The notes beneath the pieces were generated by a model. The model saw nothing but the letters and a program-made list of their open reading frames with translations. It made no database searches and was not told where the DNA came from. Below, piece by piece: positions 12,929-19,979 of a DNA stretch of 21,682 nt. Where the stretch lies: NCBI GenBank assembly GCA_947564305.1, contig CANOBT010000097.1, positions 1-21,682 on the forward strand, given 5' to 3'. How positions within the stretch are numbered: the stretch's first letter is position 1; each line of letters begins with the position of its first letter. Made by a program: the position numbers and the translations under genes. Source of the DNA: an uncultured Lachnospiraceae bacterium. Its GTDB lineage: Bacteria > Bacillota_A > Clostridia > Lachnospirales > Lachnospiraceae.

Positions 12929-15910
12929 CTATCTTTTTTGTTTATCCATTTCCTCCGCCTGCTCTAACCGGCTGTCCCAAACCTGCTGAATCGTAGACTT
13001 GAGCTTATCTATCTGAACCGGCTTAGCAATGTGGGCATCCATCCCGGAATCGATAGCGTCACGCACATCGTCCACAAAGGCGTTGGCAGTCATCGCAATG
13101 ATCGGCACCGTTCGAGCCGAAGGATGGCCGCTTCCTCGAATCGTCTTAGTCGCAGTATAGCCGTCCATCACAGGCATCTGCACATCCATCAGAATCAAAT
13201 CGTACTCGCCGGGCTTGGAGCTTTCAAACTTCTCCACAGCCTCCTGTCCATTACCGGCAATGTCACAGCCTGCACCTAGAGAACTTAGAATCTTGACCAG
13301 AATAATACGGTTAACCTCGATATCGTCTACGACCAAAATATGCTTGCCTTGAACAACATCCGACTGTCTGCCTTCGTCCTTCTTCAAGCTGCCCATAACC
13401 CGCCTGATTGCCCCCTTGAAGGTGCTCATAAAGAATGGTTTCGGCATAAAGTGGTTCACACCAATCTCCATCGCTTCCTGCTCAATCTCGCTCCAGTCAT
13501 AAGCAGTAAGCAGAAGAATCGGAATCTTATCCGGATAATTCTTTCGAATGAGGCGGGCGGTCTCCAATCCGTTCAGGTTCGGCATCTTCCAATCCAGCAA
13601 AATCAAGTCATATGGATGTCCTGCCTCCCGCGCAGAACGCATCATTTGGATGGCATTCTCCCCATCTGTGGAATAATCTGTAATCACACCCGTCTGAGAC
13701 ATCGTCTTGACGATATTATGGCAGACCTCCTCGTCATCATCCGCCACAATCATCCTGGTTACTTTGTGCTCGGCCCAAAACTTAGAATCATTCTCCCGCT
13801 CCTGGATACGCAGCTCCAGCTCTACGACGAAGGTGCTGCCTTTATTCGGTTCACTCTCTACATGAATGGTGCCGCCCATCAGGTCTACAAGGCTCTTTGT
13901 AATGGGCATGCCCAGACCGGTTCCCTGAATCTCATGGGTAATCCTGGTCTCTTCACGGGTAAATGGATCAAAAATCACCTTTAAGTAATCCTCGCTCATA
14001 CCTAAGCCGTTGTCACTGACAGTAAAACGAATACGACTGTAGTCATTGACCACCTGAGACAGTTCCTCCACCCTCATTTGTACAGTCCCGTTCTCCGGGG
14101 TGTACTTCACAGCGTTAGACAACAAGTTAATGAGGATTTGGTTAATGCGCAGCTTATCACCCAGCAGATGCTCATAATTCATGTGGGATACAAAAATATC
14201 AAATATCTGATTCTTCGCTCTGGTCTGGGGCCGGATAATCGTATTGATTTCATCAATCACTTCAGCCAGATTCATCTCAGAAATGCTCAGTGTAGCGCTG
14301 CCGCTCTCAATCTTGTTCATATCCAGCACATCATTGATGAGACCCAGCAAGTGCTGACTCGCGGCATCAATACGCTGGGTGTACTCCATAACCATTCCAG
14401 GATTGTCTGCCTCATCCCGCATCAGGGCCAGAAAACCGATAATTGCATTCATAGGGGTGCGGATATCATGGCTGACGCTGCTCAAGAAGGCACTCTTAGC
14501 GTCGTTGGCTGCCTGAGCCATATGCAGAGCTTCAGCCAGATTGTTTTGATCCTGCCTCTCTTTCGTCCTATCAGAAATATATACCATCCGTTTACTCTTG
14601 CCCTGGATGAGCGCACAGTAAGCACTTTCCAGAAAATACTTATGCTCTCCTGTCTTGGGATTGATCCGCTCCGTGCTCCGCGGCTTCACTGATTGACCGG
14701 GAGTCAAAGCACTGACCTCAGCATAATGAGCTTCCGTCGCCTCAGGGTCGCCAGCCAGATCTTCGGCCCGAAGGGCACTGACTACGTCCTCTGGGCCTAC
14801 TCCAAATACCCGCTCCACATTGGGGCTGACATACTCCACCTCATCCGTCTCCTGATCCAGCATCATATATACATCATTCATATTTTGGGACAGGTAAACA
14901 GAAAAGATATTAAACAACTGGGACTGGTAATCAATCGCCTGATCTTTGTCCTTGATTTCCTTATTGGTACGCCAGATCAATACAACAAACACGATGCAGA
15001 TAATCAATACAAGCATAAGAAATCCCAATGTCATCTGGGAATTCATCAATATCCGATCTGCCTCCTCTGCAATCGCTTCGACCGGTACAATAGATACCAG
15101 ATAACATTCCTCCACACTTTTCACCGGGACATAAGTATATACATATGCTCCCTGCTCTCCGGTAAATATCGTACTCCCCGTCTCCCTTGCGCGAAGCGCT
15201 TTCGTAAAGGTGTCAACATCTGCCTGCTGGCCGTAGACCTCAAAAACAATGTCAAAAATATTATCATGAAGCTCGTCCTTGATCATATCCAGAGACCGCA
15301 GCAAAATATCCCCTTCCTGATTTACAACATAGGCCAGGCCCTGGTCATTGTAAAATGAAAGTGAAAAGGTTTCAGAAACCACCTGGCGCTCATATCCTTT
15401 CTGTATGAGGGCCGGAACGCCGTCTGAAAAAGTAAAACACTCATAGTAGCCGAACAAAGTATCATTACAGAACAAACCGGCATCCTGTCCATTGTCGTCA
15501 TCACTTGACAGTGTACTTTGAATCGCGGCCATCCTGTCCTCCGGCATCTGGAAAGCCTCCTCTGTCTTGTTACTGCAGCTAAGACCAGTGTCCAGATTGA
15601 CTACCGTGTAATCCGCATCCACCTCATAGAACAGATCAAGCATTTCCTCAATTTCCTCCACACTGTCAGAGGTTCGGCGTGAAAAATACTGCGCAAAACT
15701 ATGCAGCCGCTCCCGATCCCCGGAAGTAAAATTATCAAATGCCTGCTGTTGCTGCATCGTGACAGTCATAACATTTTGAATTGCTTGATTTTGCAGATTA
15801 TTCCGCAATGTCTCGACATAATAAACTCCGCCAGTCAAGATGATTCCCATGCAAATGACAATCAAAATGACCAGCAGCATTCTCTGGTGTTTTTTGATTT
15901 TCTTCATCAT
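12929..15910 (-). CDS. Hybrid sensor histidine kinase with two receiver domains
   Basis: The 993-residue membrane kinase is built as follows. A first membrane helix lies at 10-30; an extracytoplasmic sensor at about 32-288 has a Cache-like look; a second helix lies at 292-313. A PAS domain follows at about 330-450, then HisKA with the phospho-acceptor H481 (SVSHDIRTPMN). The ATPase domain has N599, D633 in DNGLGM and GTGLG at 663-667. Receiver 1 has D773 (LLDWKMP) and K824; receiver 2 has D909 (LMDVQMP) and K963. All catalytic residues are present. There is no HPt domain and no DNA-binding output, so a separate HPt protein or direct partner is expected. GGAGG is nine bases before the first ATG. 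A promoter is upstream at 15962-15989. Confidence 0.95.
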   Translation of the reverse strand: MMKKIKKHQRMLLVILIVICMGIILTGGVYYVETLRNNLQNQAIQNVMTVTMQQQQAFDNFTSGDRERLHSFAQYFSRRTSDSVEEIEEMLDLFYEVDADYTVVNLDTGLSCSNKTEEAFQMPEDRMAAIQSTLSSDDDNGQDAGLFCNDTLFGYYECFTFSDGVPALIQKGYERQVVSETFSLSFYNDQGLAYVVNQEGDILLRSLDMIKDELHDNIFDIVFEVYGQQADVDTFTKALRARETGSTIFTGEQGAYVYTYVPVKSVEECYLVSIVPVEAIAEEADRILMNSQMTLGFLMLVLIICIVFVVLIWRTNKEIKDKDQAIDYQSQLFNIFSVYLSQNMNDVYMMLDQETDEVEYVSPNVERVFGVGPEDVVSALRAEDLAGDPEATEAHYAEVSALTPGQSVKPRSTERINPKTGEHKYFLESAYCALIQGKSKRMVYISDRTKERQDQNNLAEALHMAQAANDAKSAFLSSVSHDIRTPMNAIIGFLALMRDEADNPGMVMEYTQRIDAASQHLLGLINDVLDMNKIESGSATLSISEMNLAEVIDEINTIIRPQTRAKNQIFDIFVSHMNYEHLLGDKLRINQILINLLSNAVKYTPENGTVQMRVEELSQVVNDYSRIRFTVSDNGLGMSEDYLKVIFDPFTREETRITHEIQGTGLGMPITKSLVDLMGGTIHVESEPNKGSTFVVELELRIQERENDSKFWAEHKVTRMIVADDDEEVCHNIVKTMSQTGVITDYSTDGENAIQMMRSAREAGHPYDLILLDWKMPNLNGLETARLIRKNYPDKIPILLLTAYDWSEIEQEAMEIGVNHFMPKPFFMSTFKGAIRRVMGSLKKDEGRQSDVVQGKHILVVDDIEVNRIILVKILSSLGAGCDIAGNGQEAVEKFESSKPGEYDLILMDVQMPVMDGYTATKTIRGSGHPSARTVPIIAMTANAFVDDVRDAIDSGMDAHIAKPVQIDKLKSTIQQVWDSRLEQAEEMDKQKR

Positions 15911-15961
15911 TTCCTGCTGCCTCCGTATACTGATATCTTATTGAACGTAAGCTTTTCAATA

Positions 15962-15989
15962 AGTATACCAAACTGGTTAAAAAATGCAA
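15962..15989 (-). promoter_or_regulatory. Promoter of the hybrid kinase gene
   Basis: On the minus strand TTGCAT (15989-15984), a 16-base spacer and TATACT (15967-15962) precede the kinase start by about 50 bases. Confidence 0.6.
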
Positions 15990-16033
15990 GATATGAAGGC
16001 AGTTGAAAATAGAATTATATCATATAAATACTA

Positions 16034-16056
16034 CAGTCCGCAAAAATGCGGACTGC
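16034..16056 (-). terminator. Hairpin terminator after the flippase-like gene
   Basis: CAGTCCGCA and TGCGGACTG pair perfectly over nine bases around AAAA, 15 bases after the flippase-like stop. The stem is GC-rich. The T tract on the minus strand is poor (TAGTATTTATA), so the confidence is moderate. Confidence 0.55.
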
Positions 16057-16069
16057 ATCAAACCCGGTT

Positions 16070-17071
16070 TCATTTTTCTCGTATTCTCGTCCAAATCAAT
16101 ACTCCCCCGCCAACCCCGAAAGGAAGAATCCATGTTACGAAACGGAAAAGCAATATCGCAGGCAATGCCGCGCCGGACTCTGTAAACCCTGAGAAAAATA
16201 AGAGGAATACAAATTCCAAAGCTCCCACCCCGGATGGAGCCGGGATGACTCCGGCAAGCATATACGCCACCGCCATAAGGAAGATATTTTGTGCAAATGT
16301 CAGACTGCTCTTTCCATATAAAAGGCAAACAGGGATTGCATAAAAAAGCAGCATTTTTCCTGTCTGGAGCAGTATGACACCAAGAAGTCTGTATTTTTGT
16401 TCTACAATATTTTTTCCGGAATGATTCAATAGTACAGCCTGTGTCTTCCATTCCAAAAAATGTTTTTCCCATGACGGAAATCTACGGCATAGCCAGTCCA
16501 AAAGTTTTCCTGTCCATGCCGCAATTTTTGAAGAAAGTGTCAGCCCCATGAAAAATACAATAACTCCGATGGTAATCACACATCCCGTCCCCATAAATGC
16601 ACCATATTTATGGCAGATTGCTCTTCCTCGCCCCGTCCTGCATAATACAAGGAATCCCAGAGTCCCTAACAGCATCACAGCCATCCTTTTTACCATGTAC
16701 TGTATCATCGTCATCACGGTGGCGCTCCCCGTTTCCATTCCGTTTTTATGCAGATAGTGGATTTCCGCAATTCCTGAGCCATTTCCCAAGGTTATCATAC
16801 GATAGAATTCGCACAGCAGAACAATGGCAATCCCCTTTTTAACCGGCAGCCGTGGAATGACAGCTCCCGCCATACAAGATACCGTCATTCCTTCCAATAC
16901 ATATGCTGCCGCAGACAACAGGATACAGATGCAGAATCCGGCAGTGGAAATCTGATGAATCCCTGCCAAAATCTCGCACAGTGAGTCCCAATAAAAAATC
17001 ACTGCGATAAACAACATCAGGCAAATAAAAATTCTGACCCATAACTGCTTTTTTGCCGCTTTCCTATCCAT
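16070..17071 (-). CDS. Flippase-like integral membrane protein (LPG synthase TM / UPF0104 family)
   Basis: The 333-residue protein has about eight hydrophobic helices, for example LMLFIAVIFYW, FCICILLSAAAYVLEGM, VLLCEFYRMITLG and FLMAVAYMLAGVIPAPSG. The motif GVIPAPSGVGALE and the early GNGSGIAEIHYL loop are marks of the family that includes the membrane part of lysylphosphatidylglycerol synthase and YbhN. No aminoacyl-transferase domain is attached, so it would flip or bind a lipid and not make lysyl-PG alone. Start choice: the ATG at 17071 gives the usual family length and begins five bases after the radical SAM stop; a longer frame to 17170 runs inside that gene without a ribosome site. 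Tight coupling to the radical SAM enzyme implies a shared job. Confidence 0.85.
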   Translation of the reverse strand: MDRKAAKKQLWVRIFICLMLFIAVIFYWDSLCEILAGIHQISTAGFCICILLSAAAYVLEGMTVSCMAGAVIPRLPVKKGIAIVLLCEFYRMITLGNGSGIAEIHYLHKNGMETGSATVMTMIQYMVKRMAVMLLGTLGFLVLCRTGRGRAICHKYGAFMGTGCVITIGVIVFFMGLTLSSKIAAWTGKLLDWLCRRFPSWEKHFLEWKTQAVLLNHSGKNIVEQKYRLLGVILLQTGKMLLFYAIPVCLLYGKSSLTFAQNIFLMAVAYMLAGVIPAPSGVGALEFVFLLFFSGFTESGAALPAILLFRFVTWILPFGVGGGVLIWTRIREK

Positions 17072-17076
17072 ATTTC

Positions 17077-18489
17077 TCAAGCACTCTTTCGGGATGCAGG
17101 CGTTTCTTCTGATGCAGCTTCCTTTCTCTTGCATGTACACTGCCAAAGCTCCTCTGCAGCCGGTGCCCACTGTTCTGCATATTCATGGCATTTTGCACAC
17201 AGATGCTCTACCTTCTCCGGTGACTGCAGGTCTGTCGAGTTTGCGCCGGTTTCTTTTACGATCCGCTCCAGGATTTCCGGATTTTCCAACATTGGACAGG
17301 GACGTAAATGATTTTCATTGAACGGTTGGTTTTCCCGATACGCCATGAACAGCGGCTGTTTTAAGATTTCAAGCAGCGTATGCGTCCTGATGTTTGCATC
17401 GGAATAGTGGATAAACACGCAGGGTTCCGCATCTCCATTTGCATTGATGTGGAAATAATTTCTTCCCCCCGCAATGCATCCTCCTACAAATTCACCGTCA
17501 TTCTGGAAATCCATTGTGAAAAGTCCTTTTCCGGTTGACATATTCCGAATGTCCCTGACACGCTGCTTCATATAAATACGCTGCTCGACAGTCGGCAGCA
17601 GTTCCACAGCCGCTTCATTTCCCACAGGCATATAATGAAAATAGAGAGCATAACGGCATCCTTTTTCTATTAATAAATCCACAAATTCATCACTGGTCAC
17701 GGTTTCGATATTTTTAGAGGTATAGCAGATGGAAGTACCGAATAGAAGCCCGTTCTCTTTCATAAGCCGCATAGCTTCCATCACCTTTCCATAGACCCCC
17801 TGCCCGCGGCGGAGGTCATTTACAGCCTCGAAACCTTCCAGACTGATTGCCAGATACAGATTGCCGACACGTTTCATTTCCTCACAAAATACCCTGTCCA
17901 CAAGCGTCCCGTTGGTATAAGCCAGGAAAGCACAGTCATCGTGCTTTTCACACAATTTTATGATATCCGCCTTGCGCACAAGCGGCTCACCCCCGGTAAA
18001 CATGTAAAAATAGATTCCCAGCTTTTTCCCTTGTTGGATGACATCATCCAATTCCTCAACTGACAGATTCAGACGGTTTCCATACTCTGCCGCCCAACAG
18101 CCGGTGCAATGCAGATTACAGGCGCTGGTGGGGTCCATCAAAATCAGCCACGGCACATTGCACTGATGAATTTCCCTCATTTTCCGTATGGTCTTCGTCC
18201 CGTGGAAAAACGCCTCAAAACCAAGGTTCAGCGCTGTCGTCTTCAGCACATGCGGATCGGTTTCGGCAAGGATACGCCGGATATATTTGTTCAGCGTCCC
18301 CTCCTTATTACAGATTTTCTCCTTTGCTCGTGCATAATCAAAATCCAGGTTCGCCCCAGTCATGTATTTCTGCATCAAATCCATCATCCTGCTGACTTCC
18401 GGCTCCCATTCTTTGTCTTTGTTACGGATAGCAATATCAATTGCCTTGCTAAATGCAGCTCTTCCGGCTTTATGTGTCATTTCACTCAT
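17077..18489 (-). CDS. Radical SAM/SPASM enzyme of unknown substrate
   Basis: The 470-residue protein carries the radical SAM motif CNLHCTGC (C124, C128, C131) and the SAM-binding TGGEP. A C-terminal SPASM-type cysteine set follows: C338, C357, C398, C431, C434, C451 and C453, enough for auxiliary iron-sulfur clusters. About 120 residues lie before the radical domain. Such enzymes modify peptides, carbohydrates or lipids. No precursor peptide is visible nearby; the close partner is a flippase-like membrane protein, so a lipid or envelope substrate is more likely than a peptide. It could be related to the radical SAM enzymes that join lipid chains into membrane-spanning lipids; this is a guess. 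Start choice: the ATG at 18489 has GGGAGG upstream, whereas the frame back to 18579 crosses a repeat copy. Confidence 0.87.
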   Translation of the reverse strand: MSEMTHKAGRAAFSKAIDIAIRNKDKEWEPEVSRMMDLMQKYMTGANLDFDYARAKEKICNKEGTLNKYIRRILAETDPHVLKTTALNLGFEAFFHGTKTIRKMREIHQCNVPWLILMDPTSACNLHCTGCWAAEYGNRLNLSVEELDDVIQQGKKLGIYFYMFTGGEPLVRKADIIKLCEKHDDCAFLAYTNGTLVDRVFCEEMKRVGNLYLAISLEGFEAVNDLRRGQGVYGKVMEAMRLMKENGLLFGTSICYTSKNIETVTSDEFVDLLIEKGCRYALYFHYMPVGNEAAVELLPTVEQRIYMKQRVRDIRNMSTGKGLFTMDFQNDGEFVGGCIAGGRNYFHINANGDAEPCVFIHYSDANIRTHTLLEILKQPLFMAYRENQPFNENHLRPCPMLENPEILERIVKETGANSTDLQSPEKVEHLCAKCHEYAEQWAPAAEELWQCTCKRKEAASEETPASRKSA

Positions 18490-18503
18490 GTTCAGTCCTC
18501 CCC

Positions 18504-18567
18504 TTTGTAACCTATTGCCCGCCATCTGTATTTTGTAACCACCTGCAATACAGGTGATTACTTGCTT
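18504..18567 (-). repeat. Dispersed pre-RBS repeat, copy d (one and a half units)
   Basis: On the minus strand AAGCAAGTAATCACCTGTAT, TGCAGGTGGTTACAAAATAC, AGATGGCGGGCAATAGGTTA and CAAA lead into GGGGAGG of the radical SAM gene. The first part is a full hairpin unit (CACCTG/CAGGTG). The second part is a shortened unit keeping GGCGGGCAA and GTTACAAA. It shares 20 of 21 bases with copy c. Confidence 0.75.
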
Positions 18568-18593
18568 ATGTATCCTCAATCTTTTTGAAGTTC

Positions 18594-18622
18594 ATAATAT
18601 AAATATAGACAAAATACGACAA
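18594..18622 (-). promoter_or_regulatory. Promoter of the radical SAM/flippase operon
   Basis: On the minus strand TTGTCG (18622-18617), a 17-base spacer and TATTAT (18599-18594) stand directly beside the end of the large dyad at 18622-18722, about 100 bases before the radical SAM start. Confidence 0.5.
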
Positions 18623-18722
18623 ATAAAAAATAGACATTTTCCCCCGGATGCCTTAAAATCAGACATCCAATATGGAATGTCTAAAAACTAGGCATATCAG
18701 GAAAAATGTCTATTTTCTTATT
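18622..18722 (-). repeat. ~100-base nested dyad between tetR and the radical SAM gene
   Basis: Outer arms AATAGACATTTTCC (18629-18642) and GGAAAAATGTCTATT (18700-18714) flank a central palindrome AGACAT...ATGTCT (18661-18682), and all share one centre near 18671.5. Intermediate segments GATGCC and GGCAT also pair. On the minus strand the dyad ends in a run of six T, so it may terminate the tetR transcript. AGACAT half-sites occur four times and it abuts the next promoter, so it may also be a regulator binding site. Confidence 0.65.
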
Positions 18723-18735
18723 CTCAAAATTGCGG

Positions 18736-19293
18736 TCAAGATTCTACACTTCTGCGAATCACTTCCTCCAACATTCCTTTTTTCAGCTGGCAGATGCGGT
18801 AAAAATCTTTCTGGATATCATCCCGCATCCCTCCGTCCAGCCAGTCGAGGACAGCACCAAAGCATTCCCATTTATACTGGCGGACAATCACCCTTTTATC
18901 ATCTTCTCCTATGGGATATTCTCCAAAAGTAGTATTGATATAAGTCTCTACCACATGTTCGCATACTCGCCATAAATATTGTTCAAATATATCCCGCTTT
19001 GTGGAATTGTAAAGATGTAATGCGGCGCGTCTGTTTTCCAACGCAAATGAAACGGCCAAATCCAAACACTCTTCAATGGAATCAACAGAAGGATGCTGCC
19101 TCACCATAATCTCTGCCTCTGCCAGAATAATCTCCTCGATCATGGAAGGAAGGTCCTGGTAATGATAATAAAAGGAATTCCGGTTAATCCCGCAATCCTC
19201 CACAATATCCTTGACTGTAATCTGGCTGACAGGGCGTTCATTCAAAAGCTTGATGAAAGAATTCCTGATGGCCTGTTTTGTAAATCCCGGCAA
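18736..19293 (-). CDS. TetR family transcriptional regulator
   Basis: The 185-residue protein has a TetR-type N-terminal helix-turn-helix: FTKQAIRNSFIKLL, then ITVKDIVEDCGINRNSFYYHY, with the conserved FYYHYQDL turn. The remainder is a helical ligand-binding domain without a recognised effector. The DhaS/TetR-C branch is a fair guess from length and the WECFGAVLDWLDGGM segment. Start choice: a GTG at 19302 overlaps the ribosome site, while AGGAGG is seven bases before a TTG at 19293, so TTG is favoured. Its stop lies about 245 bases before the radical SAM gene, with the large dyad between, which suggests it controls that operon. Confidence 0.9.
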   Translation of the reverse strand: MPGFTKQAIRNSFIKLLNERPVSQITVKDIVEDCGINRNSFYYHYQDLPSMIEEIILAEAEIMVRQHPSVDSIEECLDLAVSFALENRRAALHLYNSTKRDIFEQYLWRVCEHVVETYINTTFGEYPIGEDDKRVIVRQYKWECFGAVLDWLDGGMRDDIQKDFYRICQLKKGMLEEVIRRSVES

Positions 19294-19349
19294 AGTCTGC
19301 ACCTCCTATGTGAGTAATTTAGTTACAATAATGAAAGCATATACTTTTT

Positions 19350-19973
19350 TTAATCAATCTCATTCAAATTTCCCACTAATATCTTCTCTTCATTTCTTTC
19401 CATCCGAATTGGAAAATGCTGAAACGAAATCCGCTTTCCAAAATTCAGTCCAAAACGCCTTCCGTTCCATTCTTCCTCCATTGGAATCAAAGTTCTCCCT
19501 GTGCCTGTCCTTCTGGACGAAGGCATTGTCTTTGGATGCTTAAACTCTACTTTTTCAAAGGTGGTATACATAACCGTTTCCGAAATCTGAAGTTCCAACA
19601 TTCCCGCAATCGCCTGGGCAATCAAATAACTGGCGCGGAATTTCCCCTTAATTTCATCCCACTTAGGCTTTCCCACACTGCCTTTCATTTCAATCAAGTG
19701 CAATTTCCATTTATTATCAGACTGGTGTTCAAAGATCATGTGGTCTACTCTTTTGTACATAGACAGCATCTTTCCTGTTTTAAAAAACAGAAAGTCCGTC
19801 TTTTTCGTGTCCACATTTGCAATACATAAATTATCACTGGATTTTAAATGTACTTTTAATTCACTTCTACCGGTCTCTTCGGATTCTTCCAAAATGATTT
19901 CCTGATTTTTAGTTTCTATAAATCTTGAAACCATCAATTCGTCTATAATAAAATCTCTTTTGTTCCTTTCCAC
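19350..19973 (-). CDS. Putative PD-(D/E)XK-like partner of the AAA ATPase
   Basis: I do not recognise the family of this 207-residue protein. It contains KRVDHMIFEHQ (D77) followed by LHLIEMKGSVGKPKWDEIKG (E95-x-K97), in the arrangement D, about 17 residues, E-x-K that is typical of PD-(D/E)XK nucleases; the strand before E-x-K is hydrophobic as expected. A conserved-looking KFRASYLIAQAIAGML helix follows. The start is a GTG with AGGAG nine bases upstream; it overlaps the spacing of the ATPase stop by minus six bases, i.e. the two genes are almost touching. This coupling suggests one complex in which the ATPase controls the nuclease. Alternative: a structural or immunity subunit that only resembles a nuclease. 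Confidence 0.65.
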   Translation of the reverse strand: MERNKRDFIIDELMVSRFIETKNQEIILEESEETGRSELKVHLKSSDNLCIANVDTKKTDFLFFKTGKMLSMYKRVDHMIFEHQSDNKWKLHLIEMKGSVGKPKWDEIKGKFRASYLIAQAIAGMLELQISETVMYTTFEKVEFKHPKTMPSSRRTGTGRTLIPMEEEWNGRRFGLNFGKRISFQHFPIRMERNEEKILVGNLNEID

Positions 19974-19979
19974 GTTTCC

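Noticed and set aside
14693..15358. Plus-strand frame of 221 codons
   Set aside because: Antisense to the sensor and PAS region of the hybrid kinase, whose reading frame is continuous and motif-rich.
16020..16472. Minus-strand frame of 150 codons overlapping the flippase-like gene
   Set aside because: Alternate frame inside a clear membrane-protein gene; it runs through the terminator hairpin and has no start signal.
5793..18567. Possibility that the dispersed repeats are a CRISPR array
   Set aside because: Copies are scattered over many kilobases, each next to a gene start, with no regular spacers and no cas genes.
17077..18736. Search for a RiPP precursor peptide near the radical SAM enzyme
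   Set aside because: The gap between regulator and enzyme is filled by the dyad, promoter and repeat; no short frame with a ribosome site and leader-like sequence is visible.
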